Part shown: positions 1 to 12,892 of the stretch, piece after piece
Position numbering within the stretch: the first letter of the stretch is position 1
How the letters are laid out: the number at the start of each line of letters is the position of its first letter
NCBI GenBank assembly: GCA_009746045.1
Contig: RPFO01000089.1
Location: 615,958-677,957 of the forward strand
Origin: Mesostigma viride
Taxonomy: Eukaryota > Streptophyta > Mesostigmatophyceae > Mesostigmatales > Mesostigmataceae
Length of the DNA: 62,000 nt
Reading direction: 5' to 3'
Program-made: the position numbers and the translations under genes
Notes under the pieces: generated by a model
What the model was told of the DNA's origin: nothing
Database searches by the model: none
Seen by the model: the letters and a program-made list of their open reading frames with translations, nothing else

Positions 1-807
<807 letters not shown>

Positions 808-1942
808 ATGACCTCCGTAAACGTTGAATTCAAAGGAAGGAAGGTTAACTTCAAGGCAGAGCCGAATAAAACACTAGCACACTATTTCGATGACGCTTGC
901 AAGAAGCTTAAGGTTGATCCTTTGGAGTATGGACTAAGGTAAGCTCCACTGCCAAGTTTTTTGCGGATAATTGTTCACGGAGACGACTGCACTTGAATAT
1001 ATCTGGTTTTGTGCCGATCAGCGCATACATGATCAATGTCGCAAAGGAGATGGGCTGCTTGCGTGTTCAGACAGGATTTCGCGGTGTATTAAGAAGTGTA
1101 CCGGGCCCCCACACCTCGAATCGCTCCGTCCCCCTTTTCTGTGCATTTAGGATGCCAAGGGCGAAACAGGGCTTGGACCTTTCGCTGACGGTCCGGTTGG
1201 CGGGGCTCCATCCCGGCATCACCCTCGAGCTATTTCCTCAGCAGCGCCGTGGTAACTACACATCTCGAGAGCCGGCCCCTTAGATTTTCTGACACGGAGG
1301 GAGTGAAGTCAGGAGCTTAGGATCCTCTCTTTCTCTCTTTGTACGTCCGGCTCCAGCAGTTGGGCGTTGCGTAGTCGATGTCAATTGCGACGCTGGTTGA
1401 CAGCCGTGCGTCCTTTACTGCCTGACACCCTCCCGCTGAGGTCGCCTCATGTCTACAGGCGTCAAGCCATTAAATTGTGCTGTTGAAGTTTAGCAAAACC
1501 TCCGAAATAATACCTACCAAGTGTCCAGGTATTGCCACCCATGAGGCCGCCTGCCTGCCTGCCTGCCCGCCCGCCCGCCCGCCCGCCCGCCCGCCCGCCC
1601 GCCCACCCGCCCGCCCGCCGCCGCCCGCCCGCCCGCCCGCCCGCCGCCCGCCCGCCCGCCCGCCCGCCCGCCCGCCCGCCCGCCCGCCCGCCCGCCTGCC
1701 CGCCTGCCCGCCCGCCCGCCCGCTTGCCCGCCCGCCCGCCCCCCGCTTGCCCGCCCGCCCGCCCGCCCGCCCGCCCGCCTGCCCGCCCACCCGCCCGCCC
1801 GCCCACTGCCCGCCCGCCCGCCCGCCCGCCCGCCCGCCCGCCCGCCCGCCCGCCCGCCCGCGCCCGCCCGCCCGCCCGCCCGCCCGCCCGCCCGCCCGCC
1901 CGCCCGCCCGCCCGCCCGCCCGCCCGCCCGCCCGCCCGCCCG

Positions 1943-1982
<40 letters not shown>

Positions 1983-4900
1983 CTTGCCTACTTGCCTGCT
2001 TGCCTGTGTGCGTGGCAAGGGGGGTGATTCGTGAACCCGCTTGCGGGAATTTGGGGGGGGGGGCATTTTTTACAGCATTTGCATGCATTCACGGGCATCT
2101 GGGGGCATTCGATCATTTTGCTGCCGTTTTTTGTCACCACGTGCACAGGTCATAGAGCAAGATGTTGCTGTGATGGCTGCCCACCCCAGTTTGTGTGCCA
2201 CACACCCCTGTCTGATTCTCACCTCCCTACACCACTGCCTGCCTTTCCCATTATGCACAGATGGTGCCTCCGTCGTTAACGTGCTCACATGCCCGCACCC
2301 TTTGTGCCCAGCATTTCCGCTAATGCTATCCACACGGCATGCCTAGGTTGTCGTATCTACTCACATTCATACCTGATGCCTCGGTTGCCTTATCCATCTA
2401 TTCACATGTGTGGCTTGCTTCTCTATTCATATCCATGTTATCTATTCATATGCACACCTGATGCCTCGGGTGCCTTTTCTGTTCACTTGCACACGGGACG
2501 CCTTGGTTGTTTAAGTATCGTGTCCGCACCTCAGTTATTATCAATGAGACCACCAGTGTATTTCTGCGCTCTATTCCCATGCACACATCGTCCTTAGGGT
2601 GCCTATCTATTCCCATGCACACATCGTCCTTAGGGTGCCTATCTATTCCCATGCACACATCGTCCTTAGGGTGCCTATCTATTCCCATGCACACATCGTC
2701 CTTAGAGTCCCTATCTATTCCCATGCACACATCGTCCTTAGGGTGCCTATCTATTCCCATGCACACATCGTCCTTAGGGTGCCTATCTATTCCCATGCAC
2801 ACATCGTCCTTAGGGTGCCTATCTATTCCCATGCACACATCGTCCTTAGGGTGCCTATCTATTCCCATGCACACATCGTCCTTAGGGTGCCTATCTATTC
2901 CCATGCACACATCGTCCTTAGGGTGCCTATCTATTCCCATGCACACATCGTCCTTAGGGTGCCTATCTATTCCCATGCACACATCGTCCTTAGAGTCCCT
3001 ATCTATTCCCATGCACACATCGTCCTTAGGGTGCCTATCTATTCCCATGCACACATCGTCCTTAGGGTGCCTATCTATTCCCATGCACACATCGTCCTTA
3101 GAGTCCCTATCTATTCCCATGCACACATCGTCCTTAGGGTGCCTATCTATTCCCATGCACACATCGTCCTTAGGGTGCCTATCTATTCCCATGCACACAT
3201 CGTCCTTAGAGTCCCTATCTATTCACATGCACACATCGTCCTTAGGGTGCCTATCTATTCCCATGCACACATCGTCCTTAGGGTGCCTATCTATTCCCAT
3301 GCACACATCGTCCTTAGGGTGCCTATCTATTCCCATGCACACATCGTCCTTAGAGTCCCTATCTATTCCCATGCACACATCGTCCTTAGGGTGCCTATCT
3401 ATTCCCATGCACACATCGTCCTTAGGGTGCCTATCTATTCCCATGCACACATCGTCCTTAGAGTCCCTATCTATTCCCATGCACACATCGTCCTTAGGGT
3501 GCCTATCTATTCCCATGCACACATCGTCCTTAGGGTGCCTATCTATTCCCATGCACACATCGTCCTTAAGGTGCCTATCTATTCCCATGCACATATTGTC
3601 CTTAGGGTGCCTATCTATTCCCATGCACACATCGTCCTTAGGGTGCCTATCTATTCACATGCACACATCGTCTTTTAGGGTGCCTATCTATTCACATGCA
3701 CACATCGTCCTTAGGGTGCCTATCTATTCCCATGCACACATCGTCCTTAGGGTGCCTATCTATTCACATGCACACCCCATATGCCTCGGTGATTCCTCCC
3801 ATCATGTACATGCCACATCTGAAACTGGGCCACAACCCCCAGATGGCCTCCAAGCTAGCATTGCCTTCCAGGTGGAGGGCATGGAGCTGGCCACCGCGGC
3901 AGGCAAAGGCAAGGAAGGCGACCTGTGCCACGTGGCGTGTGGGGAGAGCCTGCGGGGGGCGCTGCGGGCGGGGGAGGTCCATTTAGGGGTGCCGCTGCTG
4001 CGAAGGGAGGCCCCTGGGGGCGGCTGGCTGCAGCCGACCGTCACCGTGATGAGTCGCCAGGTAGGGGCCGGAAAAAGATTCCCGAAGCACATGATCTTGA
4101 AGTTGAAGTTCAAGTTCAAGTTCAAGTTCAAGTTCAAGTTCAAGTTCAAGTTCACATTGAAGTTGAAGTTGAGGTTGAAGTTGAAGTTAAAGCTGAAGTT
4201 GAAGTTGAAGTTGTGTTGCTGGAATCCTTTTTTGTAATCATCATGGTGTGGAATGATCATCTGGTGGGTGGGGTTAGTATGAATGAATGTCTGTGGAACC
4301 AACCCCCTGCCTGTGCACGTTGTGGTTATCCCATGATGGAGAGAAATTGGGGAGGAAGGATGGTTTGCTGGGTTGTTGGAGACCTTTTGACAAGATGGCT
4401 TGATCGAGGTAGTCAGGAGGCTTGAGTATGGATAGCTACATGTAACCGTTTTGATTATTTCATCAAGCTTTAGGTCATCAGCATGAATTGAATGGATGCT
4501 TCAGACAGATGCTGGCTTTGATAAGGGCATGTAGGGCATGTCAGTTGACGACCTCCCCTTCCGGACAAACTTGAATAGAAACTGCGAAACACCCTTGCGG
4601 CATCTGGCTCACTCGTGCTGCTGTCAATCCAACGCAGCTCGTACCGCTTATAATCCCATGCAGCGCTGTCTGTACGCATTTTGCTATTCATGCTCGTTCG
4701 CTAGAGGTTTTCTGGAGCTATTTGGGTAAGCGATTTCCATTATCTATGCATGGGCTTACCCACAAAGCCGGCTATTCCTCTGTCTCTTCTTCCGTTATCT
4801 AGAAACGTAACCCCATATTCAGACTGAACGCCTGATCAGATTATGTTTGCTAAAGTATACCTGCTACTGCAACCTTGTGTGTTATTTAGCGATCAAGAAA

Positions 4901-7900
4901 ACTTATTCTCCCGCCGATTTCATCAACCCACAAAGCTGGCTATTCACCTATATCAATTAGACAACCACCTATCTCTCCTGCCCTTAGCTCAAGAACAGAA
5001 AAAGTTGCATCCGTATGGGAACCAACTTCCTGTCCTGCGGCAATGCGGCAGGTCACGGGCTATCCCTCCCTCGAGTCCACCACCCTAGCCTCCCTGGGCG
5101 TGGCCCCAGGGGCCCCCGTGCGGCTGTCCGTGTCTTTCCGACCGCTGGACGCCGGGCAGGAGGTGCCCCCCTGGGCGATGAAGCAGGGGTATCCTCGCGC
5201 GTCGCTGGCCAGCGCCGCGGAGCGGGCCTCTGCCCCAGATGCGACGGCGGCGGCTCCCCTAGCGGCGACGGCAGCGGCAGCGTTGGAAGATCAAGGCTTG
5301 GTAGCGCAGGCGGTTTCGGGGGTGGAGGCGGTGTGTGGTGCCGGGGGTGCTCCTGCGGACGTGGTGCCTGTGCCGAGTGCCCAGGTTGGTTTCGTGCCTG
5401 TGTGCGGTCCATGTCATCATGCATGCTTGTGCAAACAACCTCTCCTAATGGTACAGCGGTCGATACGTGCATGTTTTGTGCGGGTGTGAGGCGCGTCGGG
5501 TGCGTTCAAGGCATCTGTGGCACGTTTGTTTGCGTTATTGCTGTTTCTTGTCTGGGTGATGTGCGTTGTAGTCGAGTTACTGTGTGTTAGGCATGGGCCG
5601 TGTCAGTGTGCACATATGTCATTGAATACAAAGCATAATTGCCACTGTTAGTTTTAGAGGGCCCCAACGTCTGGTGTGGTTGTGTTCCAACCTTTTCCCA
5701 ATTGTTTCCCCCAAGTTGATCCCAAGTGTTCAAGTCAAGGGCTTATGTGCCATCTTAGGTGGATGCTGGGGACAATGTTTCCTTGACAACTTGTTTTTTT
5801 CCAGCACAGCCGAGCGCATTCAGAGAACGCTTGGCTTTCTGTTCATTGTTTAATGCCATCATAAAACTAATTGAGAGTCCTTGAGATAAAACTTGTTGGT
5901 ACTGATGAAACCACTGCCTGCTGCCCCCTTGTTGACATGGGCATGCACTTTGGCCTTCCTTCCCTTGTCATGATTCTGCCTTGGCCATCTCTCTCTTGCC
6001 ATCATAGTAACTACGCGGCGCATGTTGTGGATCTCTTGGCCATCGTACGAATCATAAACGGTTGGATCACCCTATGCCTGCTTGGCGCAATGCACCGTCC
6101 ACCTCAGGAGGCGGTGGACCATCCCATGGAAGGACAGGTGGCGGCTGCTAGTGGCCAAGGGGTGGGGGGTGCTCGTGCCCCCCGCGCCCCCCGCGTGTAC
6201 ACCCAGGACTTCCTGCAGCAATCCCTCGAGGAAGTGACGGGTGGCGGTGCGTGCTTGCGCATTTTCCCACAACAACTTGCTCGCGCTTGCACATTGTACA
6301 CCGTGCACGTGGTTGCATTTGACACATGCCATGTATTGCCTGCACGTGTACGGTTCTTAGACGACCGCGCCTCCTGTGTGGGCATTCTTGGACACCGAGG
6401 CCTGACTTGTCCCTTGGACGCATCCCTTCTTGGCTTTTGCCTAGTCACTTTCCCTTGCTGATGCCCGCTAGCAGTGGCCCCTAGCGGTGCGCATGGCCCC
6501 TAGCCGCGCGCATGGATGGTGTTGTTCCTGGGCCTGCGTACCTCCTGGTCATGTCCAGTCTGATGGATGTTAGTGGGTGCCCTGCACGATTGTCGGCACC
6601 GTGCATTGCAGGTACAGGGCAGGGTGGACGGTGCAAACATGGAAATCCTGGGTGACATTGATGTGGTTTTATGACCAGCAGCTATTCCAGATGCCCACCG
6701 AGATAGTTACTGCGGGTCTTTGCTTCCTATCTATGGCACCGAGGTAGTTAATGCGGGTCTTTGCTTTCTATCGATGGCACCAAGGTAGCTACTGCGGGTC
6801 TTTGCTTCCTATTTATGGCACCGGGGTAGCTACTGCGGGTCTTTGCTTCCTGTTATGGCACCGAGGTAGTTACTGCGGGTGTTTGCTTCCTATTTATGGT
6901 AGGGTTCAGGGAGTACTTTACATGGCATGGTGGTCAGTACAGTGCACAGTGGCAACCAGTACAGTGCATGGTGGCAACCAGTGCAGTGCACGGTGGCAAC
7001 CAGCACAGTGCACGGTGGCAACCAGCACAGTGCACGGTGGCAACCAGCACAGTGCACGGTGGCAACCAGCACAGTGCACGGTGGCAACCAGCACAGCGCA
7101 CGGCGGCATCCAGCACAGCGCACGGTGGCAACCAGCACAGCGCACGGTGGCAACCAGCACAGTGCACGGTGGCAAGCAGCACAGTGCACGGTGGCAAGCA
7201 GCACAGTGCACGGTGGCAACCAGCACAGTGCACGGCGGCAACCAGCACAGTGCACGGCGGCAAGCAGCACAGTGCACGGTGGCAAGCAGCACAGTGCACG
7301 GTGGCAACCAGCACAGTGCACGGTGGCAACCAGCACAGTGCACGGTAGCAACCAGCGCAGTGCACGGTGGCAACCAGCACAGTGCACGGTGGCAACCAGT
7401 GCAGTGCACGGTAGCAACCAGCGCAGTGCACGGTGGCAACCAGCACAGCGCACGGTGGCAACCAGCACAGCGCACGGTGGCAACCAGCACAGTGCACGGT
7501 GGCAACCAGTGCATGTACCATGGCAATCAGTGCAGTGCACGGTGGCAACCAGGCGTAACTGTGCTCATGATGACCTAGTGCGGTGTGGCCCTCGTCTGCC
7601 CAGCATCTCCGCTATATTTAGTAGCGTGTTTGCACGTGGACTATCTAAGTGCACCTGAGTTGCCCTGAGTAGACGGATGCATCCATGTTCTCGCCATGCT
7701 TACCCGTTTATCGCTGTTAAAACTATTTTTTCACTACCGTGTATAATTATTTTAGTCGGTGTTTTCATCCTACTCTTTTTTTAACTAGCCGCCTTTGGTT
7801 CGTTCCTTCTGACTGCGCGGATTTCTTCTTACTGTTTTTACGGGATTTGGCCGAACAACTTGGGTCTTGGTCTCGGTTTCTCTCTGTCGGACCCTGCCCC

Positions 7901-10900
7901 GTCGTCCAGCCGTGGCGGAGGAAAGTGACGAGTTCTTTGAGCTAACTGTGCAGGACTACCAGCGGCTGGTGGCCTCCGCCAAGCAGCACCAGCGGCAAGG
8001 TGAGCCAGATCAATCAATAAGCCATGAATGGAGTCAAGACGTGCTCACCAAGACTGGCAGGACGGCACCGCTGGGCCCGCCCAGCCTGTCCTCGACTCTG
8101 TGACCTAGCTCTGACCTAGCTAGTGTAGTTGTCGCAGGCCTGGCTGGATTTGCCAGCGGGGGGGCTTATCGTGATTGTTTTGGATCTGCTGACAGCATCA
8201 TGCGTATACGGTGTCGTAGCGATTGATGCAGAAAGATCTTCAATTTAGGCCGGCGATATCTATTCAGTATCGCGGGCCGTTCTGAGATGGTAGGCAATAG
8301 TTGACGTTGTTGGAATAATGGCCAGTTAGTTTGATGGCCTGAGCTCGTTATGGCGGGCTAGTCCTCGACATGCACCTACTCCATGCACGTTTCCTGGCCC
8401 AAGCTGCAGCCTTATCTGTGCCTGATTAATGCTGAATCCCAACTGCTGTGGCCATTATGTATATGTTTCTGCAGATGCCGTCATGAAGACCCGGGAAATG
8501 AGGGAAAAGGAGGAGAGCAGACTGGCGAAGGAGATCGGCGAGGTGGGGCAAAGGCACTATTGCTTTTCTCTTATGGGTTCTAACAATACTTATGATGAGT
8601 TTGAGTAATGCCCACACGACGGAGATCTTCTTGTTCTGGAACTGCTTGGGTGCGTGGAAAACGATGGAAGTGTGGCAAGTGCGTGCAATTGTGTGCCCTC
8701 ATTCTCTCCAAACCCTGGCTCTCTTGTTGAAGCCTTGTCCTAGCCCTCTTGAAGCCTTGTCCTAGTTCTCTTGAAGCCTTGTCCTAGCTCTCTTGAAGCC
8801 TTGTCCTAGCTCTCTTGAAGCCTTGTCCTATCCCTCTTGAAGCCTTCTCCTAAGTCTCTTGAAGCCTTGTCCTAGCTCTCTTGAAGCCTTGTCCTATCCC
8901 TCTTGAAGCCTTCTCCTAAGTCTCTCGAAGCCTTGTCCTAGCTCTCTTGAAGCCTTGTCCTGAGGGCTCATCAGCATTATCAGTGGCTGTAGCTGCACGT
9001 TCCCAATGCCGCCCTTTTTTGGGAGTGTATCAAGAAGCACGATAGCCCTGATGTTTGTCTAACCAAGCACTGCCATTTACGCATGGGACCGGGGACCCTG
9101 TCCAGAATCCGCGCCTCTGTCTTCTGTGTTTTCGGTCTTTCAGTTTGGTCAGCACATTAGGTCACTTTTTTTTTCCAGGGAGGGAAGGCCCGCGCTGGCC
9201 ATGGCCAGCAGTTTGTGCAAGGTGGACAAGTTCTTCACATCGGAGCATCTATGTGACATTGTCGGCATGACCTTCCATTCCATGCTCGTGCTTGTTGCCC
9301 ATTCGGCCCCATGCCACGCCATGCACGGCATGAGCATGGGTGGCGGGAGACAGGCGCGCAAGTGGCAATCTGGAAAGAAAAATGACAAGCATGAGGGAGG
9401 ATGGGCCACGCATGTCACCCGGCCATGGTCCCTGTCCAATGAAGGCATGCCCAAGTCATGCCTAGCCCCTTTTGGCATGCTTTTCCATTCCCGCTGCTTA
9501 CCTTTCCATTACAGAACTTGCCAGGAGTTGCCGATATTCTCATGTGCTTGTCTCTATTGGGGGGGACTAGCCATTCACACACCGTACGAATACATCCTTG
9601 TGGTCATCGACCCGTCCAACAACAACAAGATCTGCCTATGCCCATGCCTGTGACGCCAGGTCACCATCCGTGTGCGCTTCCCGAACGGCGTGTTCCTGGA
9701 GACCGAGTTCTCGGCGTCCGACCAATTGGAGGCGCTGCGGCAGTTTGTGGCCGATTCGCTGGTGGAGCCGACGCGAGAGTTCTACCTATGTATCTATCTT
9801 TTTCCCACCCTTTGATTCCCTCGAAGTTAATTAGAATATTTTTCTAGAATCTTTCTTCCCTTTCATCCCCTTTGACTTCGTTCTATCCCCCGCTTCTATG
9901 CCGCCTTTTACCACCCTGCTCAATGGCCCCTATTTTACCCCCTGCTCGTCCCCTCCCCCCCCTCCCCCCTTATAATGCCCTGGGAGCATATAATGTACCC
10001 TTTTTAACCCCCATGTCATGGAACCCTGTCCCCCATCCCCCCCCGTTCCATCCTCCCTTTCATCGCCCTTTCATCCACGTGCATCTTCTTTCTTCCCGCA
10101 CACCCCATTTAATCACCATGTTAAACCAGCAAAAGTATATTTTGTTTTCGCCTTGTTGGCTCTTACGGCTTGCTTCTTCTGTGAGGATAGCCTCCGTGAC
10201 TCGACTAAATGCAGGACATTAATAGAAACCGGATGCGCCTGTTTTTGTGCCCTAATGCAAACCGCAGAAAAACGCACTCACATGCATCCAAAAGGCACTT
10301 CATTCCCTTGGACACTCTCCATGCATCAAACTCGGGAATTCCCTAACTATCCGATGAGGTATATTTCCTCTGTTGCCACGTTGTTTGCTGTCCATGCGGC
10401 ATCTCTGGTGGTGTGATTGCTGGCATCCGGCCTTGATGGCTCTGCCCCCACATCTGACATGGGCGGGGTGTGGCCCGGCGGCTGTTCTGTATAAGGCAGA
10501 CCATCCATCTTCCTTTCCGTGTCTTTTTGTTCCCTTTTCTGTTCCTGCGTCTGCGGCCCTGTGATGTGCTGTCGTTGGGAAGGTATGGTGATGATGGTGC
10601 GGCTTTTTCCCATCTGGGAGAAAAAGCCTGCTGCTGCTGGCCGGCTCTATTTGTGTTTTTGCCTGGGGAAAACGGTTGCTGCCAGCACGGCCCCAAATTT
10701 GTTCTTCTTGGGACGAACTTGTCGGTACTTTTTTCCTTGGTTGGGTAAGTGGTTGCTTTTTCTTCTCCCTGCATGGGCATGTACTTGGTGCTGGCCGTCG
10801 TGTTTGCTCTCCCATGGTATGGGCATGTGTCTATCGACATGTCGGGACCACCCACCAGACACCGTGCCCCCCAAGCACGTGCTGCAGGACATGTCCCTCA

Positions 10901-11678
10901 CCTTCCTCAAAGCCCAGCTGGTGCCCGCCGCCTACGTGCACTTCTCGTTTGTCAGCGCCGCAAAAGGTGAGCACAGGAAGCCTGTGTTTGTTTTGGGGCG
11001 GTCGCCGCGGGACCGATTGCATTACATGGTGGGGAATGGGCCGGTGGGCACATGAATGGGATTTCAGTATCTTTTTGGAGACAGGCGGGAGAACTCTGGA
11101 AGCGAACCATGCCTCAAAGGGTTGCGGTGCACCAAGCATCGCATCCCTTTGTTCATGCAGGGTGTTTGCTACTGTCATGTGCATACTAGGGTAGCACACA
11201 CACACATACACACACACACACACACTCCTATAATGAGCTCATTGGAATTGCACTAGATTTCTTCCATGACAAGCGCCTGTCTCGTTTCCTGGAAATGATG
11301 CAGCATGATGAGGCTGTGTATGCTTGTTAATGATTTGTTGTGGCACGCAATGTAAACATTCTAGTTCTGACATTTCTTTCCCCCCTTGCCTTGCCATGGG
11401 GGGGGTTGCGCATGTGCTGGTTGATGTATGTTTCAGGAAATGTTGCCGCACCGGACTATCAGTACCTGAAGCCAGAATTGCAGTCCTCAATGAACTCACA
11501 ATCCTGCCATCTGCCAGGGATGGAAGGCTCCAAACTGGAGGCAGAGGATGCCCCTGGCAGCAGTACCGGAGACGTGTCTGGCCCGTCCGCCGCATCTGAA
11601 GGAAGGGGCAGCGGCCAGGCTAAAGACAAAGGTCCCTCCAACGGCGATTTCAAGAAACCAAAGTGGTTTAAGATGTAG
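808..11678 (+). CDS. PUX1: PUX1/TUG-like UBX-domain protein, ten exons, 517 aa
   Basis: Exons: 808-938, 1151-1251, 3843-4060, 5052-5384, 6108-6240 (alternative donor gives 6246), 7910-7999, 8475-8542, 9660-9789, 10859-10966, 11437-11678. All junctions are GT-AG and the reading frame is kept throughout. Residues 2-72 form a TUG-type ubiquitin-like domain (LDLSL and ITLEL segments). Residues 79-186 form a second UBL (VTGYPSLESTTLASLG). DEFFELTV near 313 and the KTREMREKE helix precede a UBX domain at 359-431 (VTIRVRFPNG, EFYLYTVPP). The protein ends KPKWFKM, as plant PUX1 does. PUX1 and TUG bind the AAA-ATPase CDC48/p97 and disassemble its hexamers; that role is inferred here from family. Unlike the short plant PUX1, this copy keeps both N-terminal UBLs seen in TUG. 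Introns are long (212-2591 bp) and repeat-laden. The start is the first ATG in frame with the UBL domain. Confidence 0.88.
1549..2007. repeat. (CCCG)n / (CCTG)n tetranucleotide array in intron 2
   Basis: About 450 bp of C-rich tetranucleotide repeat lies in the second intron of the UBX gene. The core is CCCG with CCTG units at both ends and a few indels. The strand is almost purely C/G and would be hard to sequence, so the length is provisional. It is open in several frames on both strands, which is a consequence of the repeat and not evidence of coding. Confidence 0.95.
2571..3775. repeat. 36-bp minisatellite, about 33 units, in intron 2
   Basis: Tandem units of 36 bp contain ATTCCCATGCACACATCGTC followed by CTTAGGGTGCCTATCT. 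A variant unit with CTTAGAGTCC recurs at irregular but partly regular spacing, which suggests higher-order duplication. Because 36 is a multiple of 3 the array is open in several frames (12-residue repeat), but it lies wholly within an intron and has no independent coding signal. Confidence 0.95.
4093..4215. repeat. Hexanucleotide array (AAGTTG/AAGTTC)n in intron 3
   Basis: About 20 hexamer units, AAGTTC in the centre and AAGTTG at the flanks, begin about 33 bp after the donor of exon 3. The array is intronic. Confidence 0.9.
6695..6900. repeat. About 41-bp minisatellite, five units, in intron 5
   Basis: Imperfect units share GTAGTTACTGCGGGTCTTTG and then TTCCTATNTATGGCACCG. The array abuts a second, different minisatellite downstream in the same intron. 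Confidence 0.8.
6940..7552. repeat. 22-bp minisatellite, about 27 units, in intron 5
   Basis: Units of 22 bp are built on CAGCACAGTGCACGGTGGCA plus AC. Variants alternate AACC with AAGC and AGTG with AGCG. Each unit contains the palindrome GTGCAC. Period 22 is not a multiple of 3, so frames rotate and all six stay open for long stretches without coding meaning. Confidence 0.95.
8716..8963. repeat. 22-bp minisatellite, about 11 units, in intron 7
   Basis: Imperfect units contain CTTGAAGCCTTGTCCTAGCT plus CT, with variant units reading CTATCC or CTAAGT. The period matches that of the intron 5 array but the sequence is unrelated. Confidence 0.88.
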
Positions 11679-11829
11679 GCCATGGGCATCTGGCAAACAG
11701 CCAGTGTTGTGCATATGGAACAGAAGTATGTGCAACCTGCTGTTGGAAAGAGCTGGCCATGTGTTCTTTGCCTTGGCAAGATTAGGATATACCCAGACGC
11801 ACGATCGTGAAACCAGAACGCGTGCCATT
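11679..11829 (+). other. Probable 3' UTR of the UBX gene
   Basis: Non-coding sequence lies between the stop codon and the first LINE tail. The green-algal polyadenylation signal TGTAA was looked for and not found in this stretch, so the transcript end is undefined. Confidence 0.35.
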
Positions 11830-11938
11830 AATTGAATAGTTAATTAATTAATTAGCTAATTAGTTAATTGAACTCATGCTCCCGTTGAGGAGTCACGGAG
11901 CATTAACCCCGATGGATGGGTGGATGGATGCATGCAAT
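11830..11938 (-). mobile_element. LINE A 3' end, strongly 5'-truncated
   Basis: Read on the minus strand, (CCAT)n is followed by CGGGGTTAATGCTCCGTGAC and a hairpin whose core CTCCC-CAAC-GGGAG is changed here by one base to CTCCTCAACGGGAG. It ends in a TTAATTAA tail. This 3' module recurs near 13200, 19490, 21580 and 37270. No coding part remains. Confidence 0.8.
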
Positions 11939-11939
11939 T

Positions 11940-12036
11940 AATAAAATTAATTAATTAATTAATTAATTAGGAACAGAACTCCGTTGGGAGTATCTGTAGC
12001 ACATAGCCCTTGAGAAGGGGCATATGGCCTATACCA
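11940..12036 (-). mobile_element. Element C 3' end
   Basis: On the minus strand the sequence runs from GGCCATATGCCCCTTCTCA to ACTCCCAACGGAGT, a small ACTCC/GGAGT hairpin, and then a TTAA-rich tail shared with the LINE A tail next to it. A second copy of the same module is at 18800-18875. Confidence 0.7.
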
Positions 12037-12798
12037 TGGACGACATGACGACACGGATCGGCATGGCGTGGGCGCACCTCCATGACCACCGCCGCTGGTG
12101 GAGCAACCCCGCCCTACCCGGATCGTCAAGCGTGACCTCTTCAAGGTCGTCATTCTGACGATCCTGACCTACGGCGCCGAGACGTGGGCACTGACGCAGG
12201 AGCTGGAGCAACGACTCGACGGCGCCGTCACCAAGATGCTGCGCCAGGCCCTTAACATCCCCTTTGGTTTGCACATTAGTAATGAGGATTTGTACGCTGA
12301 TTTGCCCTATGTTTCCCACATTATTAGGCACAGGCGCCTGGGCCTAGCCGGGCACCTGGCCCGCACAGATCAGGTAGATACATCAGATAGACTAGCTGGC
12401 ACCAAGCCCGCCCAGCCTGGGCGATATGTCCTCACCTGGCGTGCCCCCGGCCGCGCGCGGCAGGGCCGCCACCCGTGGACTTTTCGTGATAGACTCGGCA
12501 TGGACATGTGCTACACTAGACGTGACGGGCTCACCCCCGGGCAGCCTCCTGGTTTGTCTGTAATATGGAGGCAGATGGTGCGCAAGGATAGATGGCAAGT
12601 AGTGATGAAGGAGACCACCCCCAAGCCTGTGGGGGCTCCGCGTGTGACCAAGTATGGCATTCATAGCGATTCGGGCCGCGGTGCCCACACCCCTGTAACT
12701 AGGACCTAGATAGCTTATACCATCCATTCCATCCCATGTTCCCCTCCCACTGAGGACTTATGCTCACGTGACGCAGTCACGTGTCTATTAATTAATTA
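12037..12798 (+). pseudogene. LINE B, ORF2 C-terminus and 3' end, frameshifted
   Basis: The fragment encodes the part of a LINE ORF2 that follows the RT palm: LTYGAETWALTQELEQ, then LGLAGHLARTDQVD and a basic C-terminus that stops at 12709. Compared with the minus-strand copy near 23190 it lacks one C in the CCCTACCCC run (about 12115). That breaks the frame with the upstream MTTRIGMAWAHLHDHRRWW segment. The 3' end is the hairpin CACGTGAC-GCA-GTCACGTG followed by TCTATTAATTAA. It is 5'-truncated and inactive. Confidence 0.88.
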
Positions 12799-12892
12799 AT
12801 TAATCCATTCCATCCCATGTTCCCCTCCCACTGAGGACTTATGCTCACGTGACGCAGTCACGTGTCTATTAATTAATTAATTAATTAATATG
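12799..12892 (+). mobile_element. Second LINE B 3' end, in tandem
   Basis: The last ~80 bp of LINE B, from CCATTCCATCCCATG through the CACGTGAC hairpin and (TTAA)n tail, are repeated immediately after the first tail. This fits either a very short new insertion into the tail of the first copy or a local duplication. Confidence 0.85.

Noticed and set aside
1462-2155. Long open frames of Pro-Pro-Ala-Arg and Ala-Gly-Gly-Arg repeats on both strands
   Set aside because: They are produced by the CCCG tetranucleotide array inside an intron of the UBX gene; all frames are open for the same trivial reason.
2571-3775. CRISPR array
   Set aside because: Units are contiguous 36-bp tandem repeats without unique spacers, in an intron of a eukaryotic gene.
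2507-4237. 576-codon plus-strand frame with a 12-residue repeat
   Set aside because: It is the 36-bp minisatellite read in frame, running by chance into exon 3 of the UBX gene. No start, signal or homology supports the repeat part.
6751-7658. Six-frame open repeats rich in Thr-Val-His-Gly-Gly or Cys-His-Arg-Ala-Leu
   Set aside because: Consequence of a 22-bp intronic minisatellite with no stop codons.
9179-9262. Possible extra exon of the UBX gene (GRPALAMASSLCKVDKFF)
   Set aside because: Using the good acceptor at 9178 gives an in-frame stop in the phase required. Exon 7 joins exon 8 directly in phase and gives the expected PUX1 sequence, so it was left out.
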